From: Strix aluco
Lineage: Eukaryota; Chordata; Aves; Strigiformes; Strigidae
Length of the DNA stretch: 64,000 nucleotides
NCBI RefSeq assembly: GCF_031877795.1
Contig: NC_133931.1
Span: 70,345,429-70,409,428 of the forward strand
Reading direction: 5' to 3'
The position numbers were made by a program, and so were the translations under genes. The notes under the pieces are model-generated. The model did no database searches, was not told the DNA's origin, and was given only the letters and a program-made list of their open reading frames with translations. Below are positions 48,250 through 61,360 of the stretch, in pieces; the first letter of the stretch is position 1, and each line of letters begins with the position of its first letter.

Positions 48250-51019
48250 AGATGGCATCTTGCAGACTTGCAAAACTACCTGGTTGTTGACCAAGAAAAG
48301 TACTGCTCTAGATCTAGCTAATTATTAAGAATGTGATTTCTATAATCTAGTAAAACATAAGGATTATTTTATTTAAGGACACTTTCCTTCACCTGATTAT
48401 GAGGACATGATAAACACACTGATTTTAATGTCACAGTAATATTAATAAATCATTTATTAGCACTTTGGTAGAAAATTGATATTCTGGGTCATGCATGTAA
48501 AAATAATATTTTAAATAAAGTCTGTAATACTGGTAATGAATGCTCAAGTGTTCTTAGAAGTGACGTCATATGAACAACTCATATCACAAGACTAATAAGA
48601 GACTAGAATAATTTTGTGTAACATATAAAAAGCTCTTTTCTCATTTGCACAAAACCAAAATGGGCAAATGTCAGGAACACACAAGGACATAAGGAAAGTA
48701 TTTTTGAGTAAAAACTGGTAAACTCAGGCTTCTGCTGCTTTTGCTATCATCTACAGAATTGTACATTTTTTGAAACAATAGGGGGTCGTTACTTTAAGGA
48801 TTATGAAAACACTACAGAACTAACAAAGGGCTTGCTCATCAGTATCTTCCTTCATTTTCCGTACTTTATTTTTCTCAGTGCAATTTTTCATTAATATCCT
48901 TTCTAACAGTAAATGCCAAAATTAAATTAGAGTCATCATGCTAACAGTCTTTGAGATGAAGAAAAAGATCAATCCCAACTACCATTGTTTCTCATTTTGA
49001 CAAAAAGACATTCATTTAACACTTTTAAGTCAGATGGTTCTAAACAGCAAGTTCTTCAAAGACACTTTTCACCATTTCTTGTTTGCATACTAGCCCTGAC
49101 AACTGTGATCTCAAAGAAACCATCAGTGTTCATTCACAGCCAGAAGCCCTTTAGCACTTCTTTTTCCTGAAGATAAACACCCGGCGTGGACAGGGGTAAA
49201 ATTAGTGACAAATTCTGCCAAAAACATATGATTTGGAAGACATGCTTAGAATCAGGGTCAGTACTTGGGCAACATCCCTCTCTTCCCCAGCTTTCCACAA
49301 GCTAAGATTTATCAAGCAACAAAGCAGTATTCTTTGGTTTGTTCCTCTTCTATCTGTGATTTCCTAGGTCTCTCAATCAAGTACAGGGCAGTCGTAGGAC
49401 TATTTAACTTCCAAAATCAGACAAGAAAAAAACGAGTGCATGTTGGCCATCTGGCCTCTGCAGTACTGTGGATCACTGGTGGGGACCAAACTTTTTCTAT
49501 GTCATTAATACCTTCTTTAAGCATAAGAGAGCCCCATCTCCTGCTGGAAGTATGATTTGTATCCCATTAACAAAACTACCCATTTCAGCCAAACAAAATG
49601 AAGTTACAACTTTGGAGAGAATCTGGTATATTTGGCTGAATAAAGTAATTACAATAATATTATTACTTAATTATAGTAGTTATTGGGTGGGAAGGGCATG
49701 GGAACCTATTGTTTCTAGCTCTCAGATAAACATTTAAGTCGGTAGCCTGCAGTGCTGTGCTCCCCTGTAGGCACAACAATGTTGAAATCTACTGTTCACA
49801 GCAGAGCATCTTCAACAAGAGACCAGGGAGCACTCACCTTGGAATATCCTACATCTCACCAGTGAAGATGTTTTCCTAGTAAATGCACTTTATACCTCTT
49901 TTCCACTTTTACCAATTCTTATGCAGAAGTATATAAGCCCAGCTTTGCAGCGTCCTAAACCCATGGGCTTCAAAGAAAGAAACCTTTTCCTTTCTCAACC
50001 TTGAGAAAAGAGCACTTTCTTCTCACTAAAAATATCCACCAGCCATTTTGTTTTGTGTTTCCTCTGTCTGTGAGTCATTTCTGTGGTGGATCGAACATTT
50101 CTAGGAAAATAAATAAATAATGATATTATATTACACAATTCGCTCTCTCCCACATCTACAGTGAATGAGGCCAGTCTTATAGAGACAGGAGCCTTGGTCA
50201 CTAAAGACAGACCTCCTGAGGTTTTGCTTCTTGTGAATGATTCTTAATCATTCTTATCCACTTCATTTTGTGGGAAAATTATAGTGAAAAAAGAAGTAAC
50301 AAAGCATGCCAAATGGATGGCTAGGAAGAAGGGTGCATAAGTAATATGACTCTGCATTCCTGTGAGGTCAAGACTGAGGCCAGCTGAACCTGAGGATTGT
50401 CATGGTGCTGTTTCCCCATCCTCAGGCTGCAAAGTGGGCATCAGCTCCAGCAAAAATAGCTGGCAGGCCTGGAGGGGAAAATGCATATCTGTCCTAACTC
50501 CTTGGTCCTTCATAGGAAGGGTCCCTATTCTCTCTACACCACATCCACCCAGCTCCCCTCAGGGCTCCTCTCACCCCAAGTCTGAAGAGAAGGCACCTCC
50601 CCAGGGAGTCTCCATGTGACTCTGGTTCTGAGGAGGCTCCAGATGCTTCCTACCTGGGAAGGAGTGGTTCCATCATACCCCAGGCACCAAAATGTCTTGC
50701 CACAGCTCCGGAAATAACATTTGATGCATAACACACATAACGGCATGACTTTCTTATGCTGCAGGACTTTGTAAAATTCAATGGAATTACAGTGGCGTAA
50801 AGCTGCATAAGTACGGTAAGAATAAGACCCCCTTCTGTTCTCTACAGCCTAATCATATGAGAAGCTGAACATTTCCCGCTAAGTGCTTAGTGCCATCTAC
50901 TCACATTTGTTTTCAGTGAGAATTCAGCTAGCAGAGTTATCTCTTACAACCTACTATTCTGATGCAATATGTTGCTCTCATTCAGGAAATCTGAACAGAG
51001 TTTAGAAATTCCCAGATCC
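48250..51019. other. Non-coding interval
   Basis: Mixed AT-rich sequence with a GC-richer piece at 50360-50640 that holds competing open frames on both strands without domains. No exon, RNA gene or named repeat is recognised. Confidence 0.5.
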
Positions 51020-51420
51020 CTCTGACAGTCAATAACTTACTATTTTAGTGCAATGAGCACATTAGCCCCAAATGGCTTGAGACCGCATTCTCCATTGATG
51101 AGATAAACAATTTGTGAGGATATTTTATTACAAAATGATGCACCAATTTAGCCATCTTTTCATCAATGATGTGCTTAAATTGGATGTGAAATGCCAAGAA
51201 AGTTGCCTCCCCAGGGTGCCATCATTGAGAAATGTAAAGCAGAGGCTTTCAGTTAATATGGTTCATGTAGCAGAGTTTTATCTTTCAGTCAAATCAAATT
51301 TAAGTCAGCTGGTAATACATGTTTGACCTCCCATTATCTAAAGCCATAAATTGCATTGGAGTGATTTGCTAATCTGGCCTTAAATCATCCAGCAACCTTT
51401 ATACCTTTTCTATGAATCAT
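51020..51420. promoter_or_regulatory. Candidate conserved non-coding element
   Basis: Repeat-free sequence with TCCATTGATGAG, forkhead-like ATAAACA at 51103-51109, ATTTTATTACAAAATGATGC, and CATCAATG at 51161-51168, an inverted match to CATTGATG at 51093-51100. Later words such as TCAGTTAATATGG, CCCATTATCTAAAGCC and GATTTGCTAATCTGG are of the kind seen in deeply conserved enhancers. A 70-codon plus-strand open frame at 51114-51326 overlaps but shows no domain. Conservation was not tested. Confidence 0.45.
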
Positions 51421-52145
51421 GGTGTTTTTCTTCTTCATTTTCTTATGACTCCATAGATTACAGTTGATTACATCTCTGGCTTCTTGTACCTACTCGGCTC
51501 ATTCAAGAACACTTATTTCTGTTGAATATAAAATACAGTATTGTTTCTAAATTCATTTAAGTATAGATGACCACTCTGGGTACAACTCCTTTATTCCAAA
51601 GGATAGCACAGATAGTCTTAACAACCCACTTTAAGACTGCATCTCCGAATCACAAAAGAAATGGAAAATTAATCACATAGTGTTTGTGATCATTTATCAA
51701 AAAGCATCTAAGCCTGTGTTAGCATATTTACTAAGACAAATTTAATTAACAGAACAGAGGTCCTATTTTATGTCACTACCACCTCACGTTGCACTTCTAC
51801 CATAGTTTGGCCACAAAGTTTCAGGAATGACACGAACCATCATTGTTTGATAAGTAAATGTAAGTAAACAGGTAACATTGTTCACCACCACTTTTAAGGA
51901 AAAAAAAAAAAAATATATGGAAAACTATGGAATATAAAGTATATGCATAACTATGGAAAGTAAAGTATCTTCATGGTACTTACAGGAGAAAAAGTTCAGA
52001 AGTCAGGAGACTATGAGAAACGTCTTGTTTCACGTAAAAAGGTAAGTCTCAATTATTCACTATCATCAGACTTTTTAAAAGTTCCTTTGCCTCTACATCC
52101 CTGTGATAGCAAGTTTTTCCAGCTTTTAAAAACCTGTTGCTAGGA

Positions 52146-52172
52146 CTGTTGATTGCAGCCCACAATCAACAG
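52146..52172. repeat. Perfect inverted repeat (10-base stem, 7-base loop)
   Basis: CTGTTGATTG, loop CAGCCCA, CAATCAACAG. It could form a hairpin in RNA or a cruciform in DNA. The stem is too short for a miRNA precursor and no terminator context exists in a vertebrate setting. Confidence 0.75.
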
Positions 52173-53629
52173 AAGAGTCCCTGGCAGAGGACCCAGAAAG
52201 TCATAGTCCAGTGCGTTGGGTATTGTGAACAGGCCTAGAGAGACATGCACCATAATCAATGTCATGAGAGTAAGAGCAGAGACTCACCAAACTCATTTAA
52301 TGGTGTGGCTACTAAGCCTGCATTAGATGGGTCACTTTCAATCCTGGCTGAACTAAACAGGATGCAGACTGTTCCTATGTAAGAGGTTAATTAGCAATGA
52401 CTTGAAACATTTAGTCCCTCTGCTTGCAAAAGGAAAAAAATAAGCTTTTCTTCCTGGCAATGCAGTCTTTCCAGCCTTCTGAAATTTCTCAGGTAGACTT
52501 TTCTCTTGTCTTGATTCACAGGCAAAATAGCCCCCTTTCTCAGATCAGGCATTCTTTCTGCCACACTTAAGTTTTAAAGGGATAGCTCCCATTAACCAAA
52601 GCACAGATGGTAAAGCAAACACAGGCACAGAATTCAAACTTCATGATATTTCAGTACAGAACTCTTAGGCTAATTTTTATTAAGTCAAGCTTTACCCTTT
52701 GGCCTTGCAGGATGTCTCAGAAGGTTTAAAATCAATTTCTCCTACATCACCACTGTCTTCTGCTTCAGCTTTCATCTCTGTTACTGCCTGTGTCCTTACT
52801 GTGCCCTCCTGCAAAGGGGCTCATGACACCAATAGCAAATGAACACACTGACACCACAGAGACATGTACTCACACCTAAACTTGCATTCACACTTCTGGA
52901 CCATTCAAATAACCCACTACCCATGTCTAGTTCATCCTGTCTTCTGCCACTGCATGTGGAAATCTTTAGAATGGAATTCTAGAGAAAAGTCCGTTCAAAA
53001 GACCTACCTCTAAAAAACAGGGCTGTCAGTTGAACAGGCAGAAACTCAAGCAATTGATCTTGCAATTGAAGATCAAGAAGCAATACTGCTAGTTATTCCA
53101 AAGAGTTCATCCCAGTAATAATTCACGTTAACAACCCTTTATCTCGTATCTTTAACCTTGGTTCTCAATGTTTAGCACAAAAATCAAACTAGGAAAATAT
53201 GTTCTGGCTTGGCTTTGCTTTTTAACACAGCTCTAATGAGTTTGCTTTTCACTGCATCTCCCCTCTCCGTGTCACCAAGACTGCCCAAGGACTAGCAATA
53301 GAGGCAGCAATATGTGATATCATGTATAAAATAGTTATGTGGCTTATACCTCATTCATAGCTTATCAAAAGTTTTGCTAAAACATGTGCACAACACTTAT
53401 AAGCACCTAATTTGGAATTTTATGTTAAGATCACAGATGAGTAATTAGCAGAAAACAGCTGTTACATGTTATTTTTCAGCAGATCAGGGCAGGGAGGGGA
53501 ACAGAATCCAGGAGTTGAGTTTAGTATCCATAAGAGTTTAACATTTGCACAGTGGCTGTGCAGTGGGGCTAACATCAAATGCTAAAAAAGAAATCATTGC
53601 TGTGACTCCAAAGCATCATGAGGTCGTTT

Positions 53630-53648
53630 AAAAAAAAAAAAAAAAAAA
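53630..53648 (+). repeat. Poly(A) run, 19 bases
   Basis: Preceded by CATCATGAGGTCGTTT and followed by CATAAGAATG. No clear target-site duplication or retrocopy body was found. Confidence 0.88.
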
Positions 53649-56600
53649 CATAAGAATGAATAAGGATATACTGAAGTCTTTCGTCTTTTTGGTCTGGTAC
53701 ACTTGGACTGTTTTAAACTTCTTCCCAGCACTAGGAAGACTGAAAGCATTCTCACATTTCTAAATGAAAGCTGAGATGATAACAAAATCACTTTTCTCTA
53801 GGAATTAAGGCTTTAAATAAACTCATTGCTAAACTGCTACTAAATAATATTCTAGTGGTATTATCAACTAATGATCAATCATACCTCAGTACAAGCTCCA
53901 AAACTCAAATCAAGTAGACAGCGAAAGCTCAGTTCTCAAACTCATGCAGCTGCTGGGTCCCACTTTACTCTGTGAGCGTCCTTTTTGACCTCTGGCACAC
54001 TCAGTGTAGAGCCAAACGCTATTTTAGGAGAACGAGACATGCCACCAACATGCACCCATAGATCTTAATGCAACAGTACTACTCATTTTAGAGCTTCTAT
54101 CACAGCACTTGAAAGCTATGGTCCTGGAGAGCAGCTCATAATGCCAATACTTATTTAAAAGTTAATATCACTTTTATAGCAAAGATACTATGCTTTTAAA
54201 TTTGATAAATTGAACTCAGATAAAGCTCTTTTAAAGTATAAACCTTCTACCTAACATCACTCTTTCACAAAATGGTAAGTTTTCTCAGCTCCCAAATATA
54301 CTTAGAAAATTGAAGAACCGTTGCCACAAAATACATACAAAGCCAGACTAAAAGTGAAGCCATAATCATGACCTTATCTTCACAAACTGGACAGAAAATC
54401 ACTATCTAGAAGACACTGGAAGTATTTAACAAGAAAAACAAGAGGTTTCTCACCCTCAGGCTGACACCAGTAATTAAAATCTTTGTCTTTTTATTTGAAA
54501 ATATTATTGTATTTGTGCATATGGAAAAACATCCAGTGAGAGCAAAGAGATCTTGTAAAATTATCTGTAGTTTAGGTTTCAAATGCGGCAGAAGCATTAT
54601 AGGTCAGTAGTCAGTGCAAATTTCTTGAAAAAACACCAAGAGTGTTATAAGATATTATGTTTTCTATGATGTTCTCAAAATTCAGAACAGCCTACTTATA
54701 AAAGCCTTGCAGGTTTGGGATGGGGTTTTTTTTCATTATTAGCTTTAGCATATATTATAACCAAAAGTGATCTTATTTTTATCTACATAGTCTGTTTTTG
54801 CTGCGTGCTTGCAAATTTCGTAAGACGCTCTTTCAACTAAACGATCTGAATTTTCTATTCATACACTCAAGACTACAATCACTAGAGCTATTTTAAAAAT
54901 TATATCACAGGCAACAGCAGACAAGAATTCATTCTTTTGTAGGCTATGAAAGAGGAAGACATTTATTGTCATTCTTGTAGAGGAGTGAGGTTGTGACAAT
55001 AAAAGGTAAATGACACCCACAGATTTCAACTGCATTGTCAAAATCTGGGTTTGTTTTTAGAAAACTGTCACATACCCTTATGGTTTCACAGCTGTCACTT
55101 ATATTCACAAATTCAGCCACGTGATTAGATCTTTTTTGTTTGGTATCAAATCAAATTAGAAATATTACACCTACTTGTCAAGAAACTAAAACACAGGTAT
55201 TTAAAGCTGCAAAGACTGAGTGTTCACATGATCTTAATAATGTTAAGTAAGTCATACACATGGACATGCAGAATCAGACTGAGTAGCATCTTTCCAGATA
55301 ATTAAAGCAATATCAGTGATCTAACCTATGGGGCAATGTAGTTCCTAATGCTACTCAAAGCATCAGAATGTGACCCATATCTCTTCTGTTTGGATAGATA
55401 AAAACCAAACAAGCATTATCTGCCCAGCATATATAGAGACACAACCGTGTATTAAGTGACACTATGGGAAGGTTCTCTATAATTATCTCCTAGAAAAGGT
55501 AACTGTGACCTTTACTTTTGCGTGGTCTCTCACCTCCATCACTTGTAGCAGGCTTTTATACCCAGCAGAGATGAAGCCCTTCGGTTATAGACTTACCTTC
55601 TCCTTGTTCCATGCAACTCTGTCTGCCTCTCAAAGAACGAGACACCTAAAAAGCACCACCTTTTGCTTCCAGCCACCAGGAAAATACTGACAGTCTGCCA
55701 AGCAGCAACATGCATGTCCACAGTCCCTTCTGATGTTGTCTCCAAATGATCTATCTGAGCCACAGCTGTAGATGCTTAATGGAGAACAGATGGGGCAGAT
55801 GGTCTGACAAGAGAGTGTAACAGAGCTGGCAAGGGTCACCATCCTTGCCACCCCTCTGGGCCAGATTTCAAGCATGGCACATGGCCTCTGGTGTACCCAT
55901 TCTCACTGAGGTATCTCAGAAGGAACTGAAAAATACCATCTTCCAGTGGAAGACAGAAAGGATCTCTCTTTTGATACAAAATCATGTAATACTTTTTCCC
56001 ACATCATAACTGCCTTGAAAGGTGTAAAAAGAGCAGAGACACTCTTTTGATCATTTTCACTGGGAAATGTGAGTTCATCAACATCATTTTTCAGAGAAAT
56101 GTAACAATATAGATGATTCTCATCTGCAGGGGTTTCCCCTGTAATAAATGAAAGTATGATTCAATGACAGCAGAAGTCTGTCCTGACACTGCTTGGAAGA
56201 GAGCAGCTCACTCATAATGTGGGATACTTACAAAGGATATACCTGTTCTCACCTGACCTGTACTAACTGTGATAAAAAGATAAAAACAAAAAATCCTTGA
56301 AGTTTAAATCCCCAGAGAGAGGAAAGTGATGTGGCTTTGAAGTTCTACTGCCTGAAAATTCAACTGGCTTTCTGATCAGATAGAAATTCAGTAACATTAT
56401 CAGATGTTATTTTAAAATTTGGTCTTTTTGTTATTAAAAAAGTTAATGTTGCATAGTTGTGTTAACCAAAATATATGCCATTCTACTTCATACCACTATG
56501 CCAGACATAAACATTACTCACTTTAGAAATTAATAATTTTGAGGGTAGAACTCTGCTCATGTATATGGGTAGGCAGGGAACTATCAATGAATTTGGAGAA

Positions 56601-56789
56601 CAAAGATTCATAGAACAAGTAGCTACACCATTGTGTACCTTCTAATATCACTGTGACCCAAACTCTTGCACAACTCAAACAGCTTGGCTATTGTATTGAC
56701 ATATGATCAAATCCACTGAGAAAATAATTTAAGCAGAAAAAATGAATAACTGGGAACTGTGTAAAAGCATTTCAGTACAAGATTGAAAA

Positions 56790-57060
56790 GCTTCTGCCTG
56801 AAGCAATTAAGAAAGATGCCTTTACCAGTTAAAACTACCCTAAAAGGTATGACAGCAGCTATGAAAGTATTGCTCCCTGATTAAAGAAACAAGAAGCTAA
56901 TGATAAATTCTAATCAGACTCTAGGAAATGTAAAAAATTGATAAGGGAAGCAAAACAACTCTATCATGAAGACAGAGCTAAGGACAATTTAAAGGCATAT
57001 TTCTTCATAATTAAGACAGAAGGGAGCCATACAACGGTGCCTCCAGAAAACTATAGCTCA
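56790..57060 (+). mobile_element. CR1-type LINE, ORF2 linker fragment, decayed
   Basis: The section TGTAAAAAATTGATAAGGGA to TCTATCATGAAGACAGAGCT encodes KKLIREAKQLYHEDRAKDN, which resembles the linker of CR1 ORF2 between endonuclease and reverse transcriptase (family form RKLIREAKR-YHEDRIA). A weaker continuation encodes GKRTDDI around 57066-57086, similar to the LVTDD part. The preceding 100 bases fit less well. Plus orientation; many stops follow. The boundaries are uncertain and further decayed material may run to about 57400. Confidence 0.62.
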
Positions 57061-57836
57061 ATATCTGGAAAAAGGACAGATGATATCACTGTATGATTGT
57101 GAATAAATGCTCTTCATAACTGCATACTTAAGCAAGATGCTAAAAAAACAACTGCCAAAACTATACATTATATGTGTTGAGTTGCTGGGGAAGCTCCAAA
57201 GGATAGGAAAAAAAGAACAACAAAGAACTAAGTTCTGATAATATCTTAAAAGACTCAATAGAAAGTAGAAAAAATATATTTGCCAGTGGCAGGACTCTTG
57301 GGGTAATAAAATTCATGTCAGTTAGTATGGGTCTATGGCAAATAAAAAATGTTAATAATTTCATGCCTTTTTTTACAAAAATACACATTTATAATGAAAT
57401 ATAAATTGCCAAGATTATATACTCTGGCACCAGTGTGATTGCTTCTAGGTAACTGGGACCTGGTTGTGTGTCCAACTAGATAAGCTGTTTTTTTGGAGAA
57501 GTACCATCAAAATATATGAAGGTCTAGTAGACACATCTTGCAAGTAAATTAATCCAGACTCATTGCAGCTCCACAGCAATCTTTTGCTTTGCTTTGAAAC
57601 TAAATATGAAGCTCCAGAGGCGCTTGTTCTCTCACCTCTAATCTGTTCCTGGTCCAGCTTTGAACCACCTGCAGCTGCTGCAGACCTACAGCTGATGAGG
57701 AGAGTGGAAGACGGGGGAGCAGATATTTTCTGTCTCTCAAGGAGAAGAAAACAGGAGAAAAGACCAAAGCTACTAAGCTCTATCTTCTTTCTCCTTTTCT
57801 TCCTCTGATACACTGCTGGAAGAAGTGAGAGAAAAA
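57061..57836. other. Non-coding interval with long antisense open frame
   Basis: A minus-strand open frame at 57445-57981 (178 codons) is among the longest in the window. It is proline- and serine-rich, has no recognisable domain and crosses a G-rich tract, so it is not called as a gene. Confidence 0.45.
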
Positions 57837-57855
57837 GGGGAGGGGTGGGGGGGGG
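57837..57855 (+). repeat. G-run with quadruplex pattern
   Basis: GGGG-A-GGGG-T followed by nine G, which supplies four G4 runs with single-base loops. Such short loops give stable quadruplexes. It sits in a longer purine tract (57815-57870). Confidence 0.78.
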
Positions 57856-60800
57856 AGGAAGCCAACCAAGATGTACTTTTTCCAGCCAGAGCTGAAGGAA
57901 GTTTGAGGCTTCTGACATCCTTACAGAACATACCACAGTACAGCAGCAGCACTGGGGACACTGGCAATGCTGATCCCCCATGTCTTCTTGGTCCTTCTAT
58001 TGCCAACTCTGCTGTCCTCCTGCCAAATCTTCCTGAGTCCCCACAGGAAAGAAGGGAAGAGAAAAGAAAGGGAAATAGTGCAAGGGCATGGTTTCCAAAC
58101 AAACTTTTCTCAGATTTTTTGCTTGCATGATTTCCTCTGATGTAGTCTAGCCAGAGGCTGACCTCCAAATAACATTAAGTCTAATAACTGCTAGAACTGT
58201 CCTCCTCCCTCATTTCTCTAACTGTATAATCTAAGTTCTAACACTTTTGCATCTTTCCACTGAGTTAACACATTATTTTGCCTTTCTTATTATACTTCAC
58301 CCTATTGACTTGCTCTAGCTATCAGATGTACAAGTTTACTTTGCTGTCAAGTTCCCCCCTTGGTCTCCCAACCCCTGCAGCCCCAAGGAGGAACACACAC
58401 ACACCCTCCCTCTGTCAAGCAGCTGTCATTTCCCCATTGCTGCTCCCTGCCAATAGGAAGAACTCCTTCACAAAATGCTGCTTTGCAGCCTACCTTCCAG
58501 CATATTTCTCTCATAATGCCTACAGATATTGGCAGTCCCCAGTGGCAAGGCAAGTAGTGGTCTGAGATTACTGAGATGATTAGCAGAGAACGAAAGTCAA
58601 CAGGCAGAAGTCATCTATATGAGGATACTCTTTTCCAAGAATGAAGTGGCTCTAAAATGCTATAGCCACGTTAGGCCAAGGTTTAACAGACTTAGTTAAC
58701 TCATTTTCCCTAGCGCCCCTGTGTGCACATGGCCTCTGCATTACTGCACTCATGCTTGTCAACATGCTCACAGAAATTTACCTATTGCAGCCTTCTGTTG
58801 CATCTGTTCTGAAATACTGCCTGCAAACTTTGTCTTCTCTTAGGTGTCCATACTGTGTCTAGGGCAAGGTAGCTCTGATCTATTACTGAGGTTCTTAACT
58901 ACCTTGATATAAGTGGTTAACAGAAACAACAGTACTAAAGCTACATTTTTAAGGAGCAACAAGCAGGTCACCTTTATGCCTGGTTTAAATCCCACAAGGA
59001 CTGTGGCCTGTATGACTCTTCCAGCATACTACTTTGCAGGCAAATTAAGTTCTACTCAGTGGATGTTTACTCTCCCTTTAGCCACTGAGATACTGGACCA
59101 GTACAGTTTAAACATAAATATAAATTTTGTTCATTGGTTCTAGTTCATCTCTATTTCCAACATAATAGAACATAAATCTGATCACACAGCTTGGATAATA
59201 TCATTGTTCACTTTATAGCCATGGCTCACCGTCACACTGGACAAGATCACACAGGGGATAAGGTCACAGAAACTCTCTGTGTGTCTTCTACCCTGTGATG
59301 TTATCAGGTACTCAACCCTAAAGCAATAGAAACACACTGATAAAAAGAGGGGAAAGGGAACGGTGATAATAAATCAACTCAACTGCAGAGAAAGTGCCAG
59401 GGAAAACAATATTGATTTTTTTTTACAAGTCAGCGCACAGATTTGTCAGACAAAAGAATAGAGATGTCAAAACCCAAAGAATCAAACACTCTAATATTAA
59501 GAGAAAAACAACCCCACTACCTACAAAATGCTAGAATGTGTGCATAGTGATGTTTATCACGAAGAGGAATGGTATTTTATCATACTCAGAAAATTTAAAG
59601 GAAATATTTATACAATCTGTATTTAGCAGTTACTGTTTGCCCCTCACACTGATTTTCCATTAAAACATCTTAGTAGGATCAGGCAGAAGAAGAGTCAGAG
59701 TCCACTGCAAAAGAAAAGCGCCTCTGGCCCAGTGAACAAAAGATGCTCCACTCCTCACCTGAGGGAGGTGACTCTCTGGTCATCACCAGTGACCATGCAG
59801 TTACCTCCCTAGGTGGTAGCAAAGCATCTTGCTTCTCTTCAGTGACTTAGAGGAGCTTTCTTTCTGAAATGGCCATGTTACACTCCTGGAAAATAGGGGA
59901 TTGGTCAAGGTAGGTCAAGAAGACCATACCATATTGGAGAGAGAAGATATTTAAACTCTGTTCCACTAAAGAAATTAAGTATTAAAATTATATAACCAAT
60001 TATAATAAATATACTAACTGGCATCATAAACTCTGATTCTCTCACCAAGGATCATAAGAAAATAGTAGTTGTGTGAAATGCCAAGTATAAGAATAGAAAT
60101 AACTAGCAGTTCAGAACAGTAATTCATCTGTTATCGAACACTTATCTTCAATAAATTCACAGAAACTAAGGTCAGAAAGACAATTACTTCAATTATTGTG
60201 TCCCATGTAACAGAAGTCCTTAAATTTCATGCCATTCCTCTTATTTGTATTCCCAAAACCTGTTTGGCTAAATCAATTATTTTAGGAAGACATTCAGCAT
60301 TGAATTGAAGACTTCATAAGTTGTAGAAATCATCAATTTCACTCGTAATCTGTGCTAATGTTTCAGTGCTCTCACTGTTAAAAATTAGTACTAATTTCTT
60401 ATTCAAATTTGTATGCCTTTAACTTCCTGCCATTGATCTTTTATCTCTTAAGTTACAGAGCACACGATTTTCTCAACATGAAGGTATTTGGGCATTATAA
60501 TCACGTCACATTCAAATCTTTTTAGAAAAATGGATAGATTGAATTCCTAAAACTCTCATTATAACTCACTTTCCTCAGCACACAGGTTATTTTTGTGGCT
60601 CTTTTACTCAACCCTTTCAATACTTTGCAATTCTGGAGCTGCAAGGGGTTGTTACTCACATGGATGTAGGTTGCACCTATGATTGCCTGGAGATACGCTG
60701 GTGTCAGTTCCCCAACCCACAAGACTTCAGGTCATTTCATATTATTGTCAGTAGGATACTAGACATATAAATGGCTACATGCCATTGCACCTGCACAAGG

Positions 60801-61360
60801 TATGACCTAATATTGAACCACAAATCAAGCCACTATAAAAACACTACACTTTAGCAACTGTTGATATTCTTTAAATTTGGCATACTGTTTTCCTGTGCTT
60901 GGCCTTGCTTTGATTTCCATGCTTTTATTTCCATTGAATAAGAAGCAATGCTGAAAAAGAAAATAAACTTCTTGTCTCATCTTCAAGGTATGGTCATGAG
61001 AGTCTTGTTTAGGAAAGAAAGTGTAGTATAAGTAGCAGACCAATTATGGACCTCATTGTAAAGGTAAAGAGCAGTCTTGATTTTCAACACCTACCCTTCA
61101 CCAGTTGCCAAGATGCTAAAAGAATTATGATCTTTCAAATATTCTTGAATTTTATTTGTATATTCTCTTCTGTGATGGGATTTTGTTTTATTCTCCCCTC
61201 TTTTCAGTCTCTGAAATCATTATTCCAAATACAGAAACCTAATGCACAGAAATAGTTAAAATTTATTTTATCCGCAGGTATTCAATATTCTCTCTCTGAA
61301 TACTCAGCAAATCCATTCAAATAGTGGCTGTACTGAATTCAGTAAACCCTCTTTTTCTGA
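57856..61360. other. Non-coding interval
   Basis: Includes a (CA)n-like ACACACACACACCC at 58393-58406. Overlapping open frames at 57773-58168 (minus) and 57825-58130 (plus) exclude each other and carry no domain. No RNA gene or named repeat is recognised. Confidence 0.5.

Larger units (their letters stand above)
51421..56789. other. AT-rich non-coding interval
   Basis: Contains a hairpin at 52146-52172 and A19 at 53630-53648, listed separately. No gene or dispersed repeat is recognised. Short open frames such as minus 55630-55875 have no domain. Confidence 0.5.

Noticed and set aside
47467..48321. 284-codon plus-strand open frame, the longest in the window
   Set aside because: It lies antisense across the solo LTR, in GC-rich leader sequence where stops are rare, and has no domain. 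The LTR explanation accounts for it.
57445..57981. 178-codon minus-strand open frame
   Set aside because: Low-complexity, proline/serine-rich, crosses a G-run and purine tract, competes with a plus-strand frame, and has no domain or splice context.
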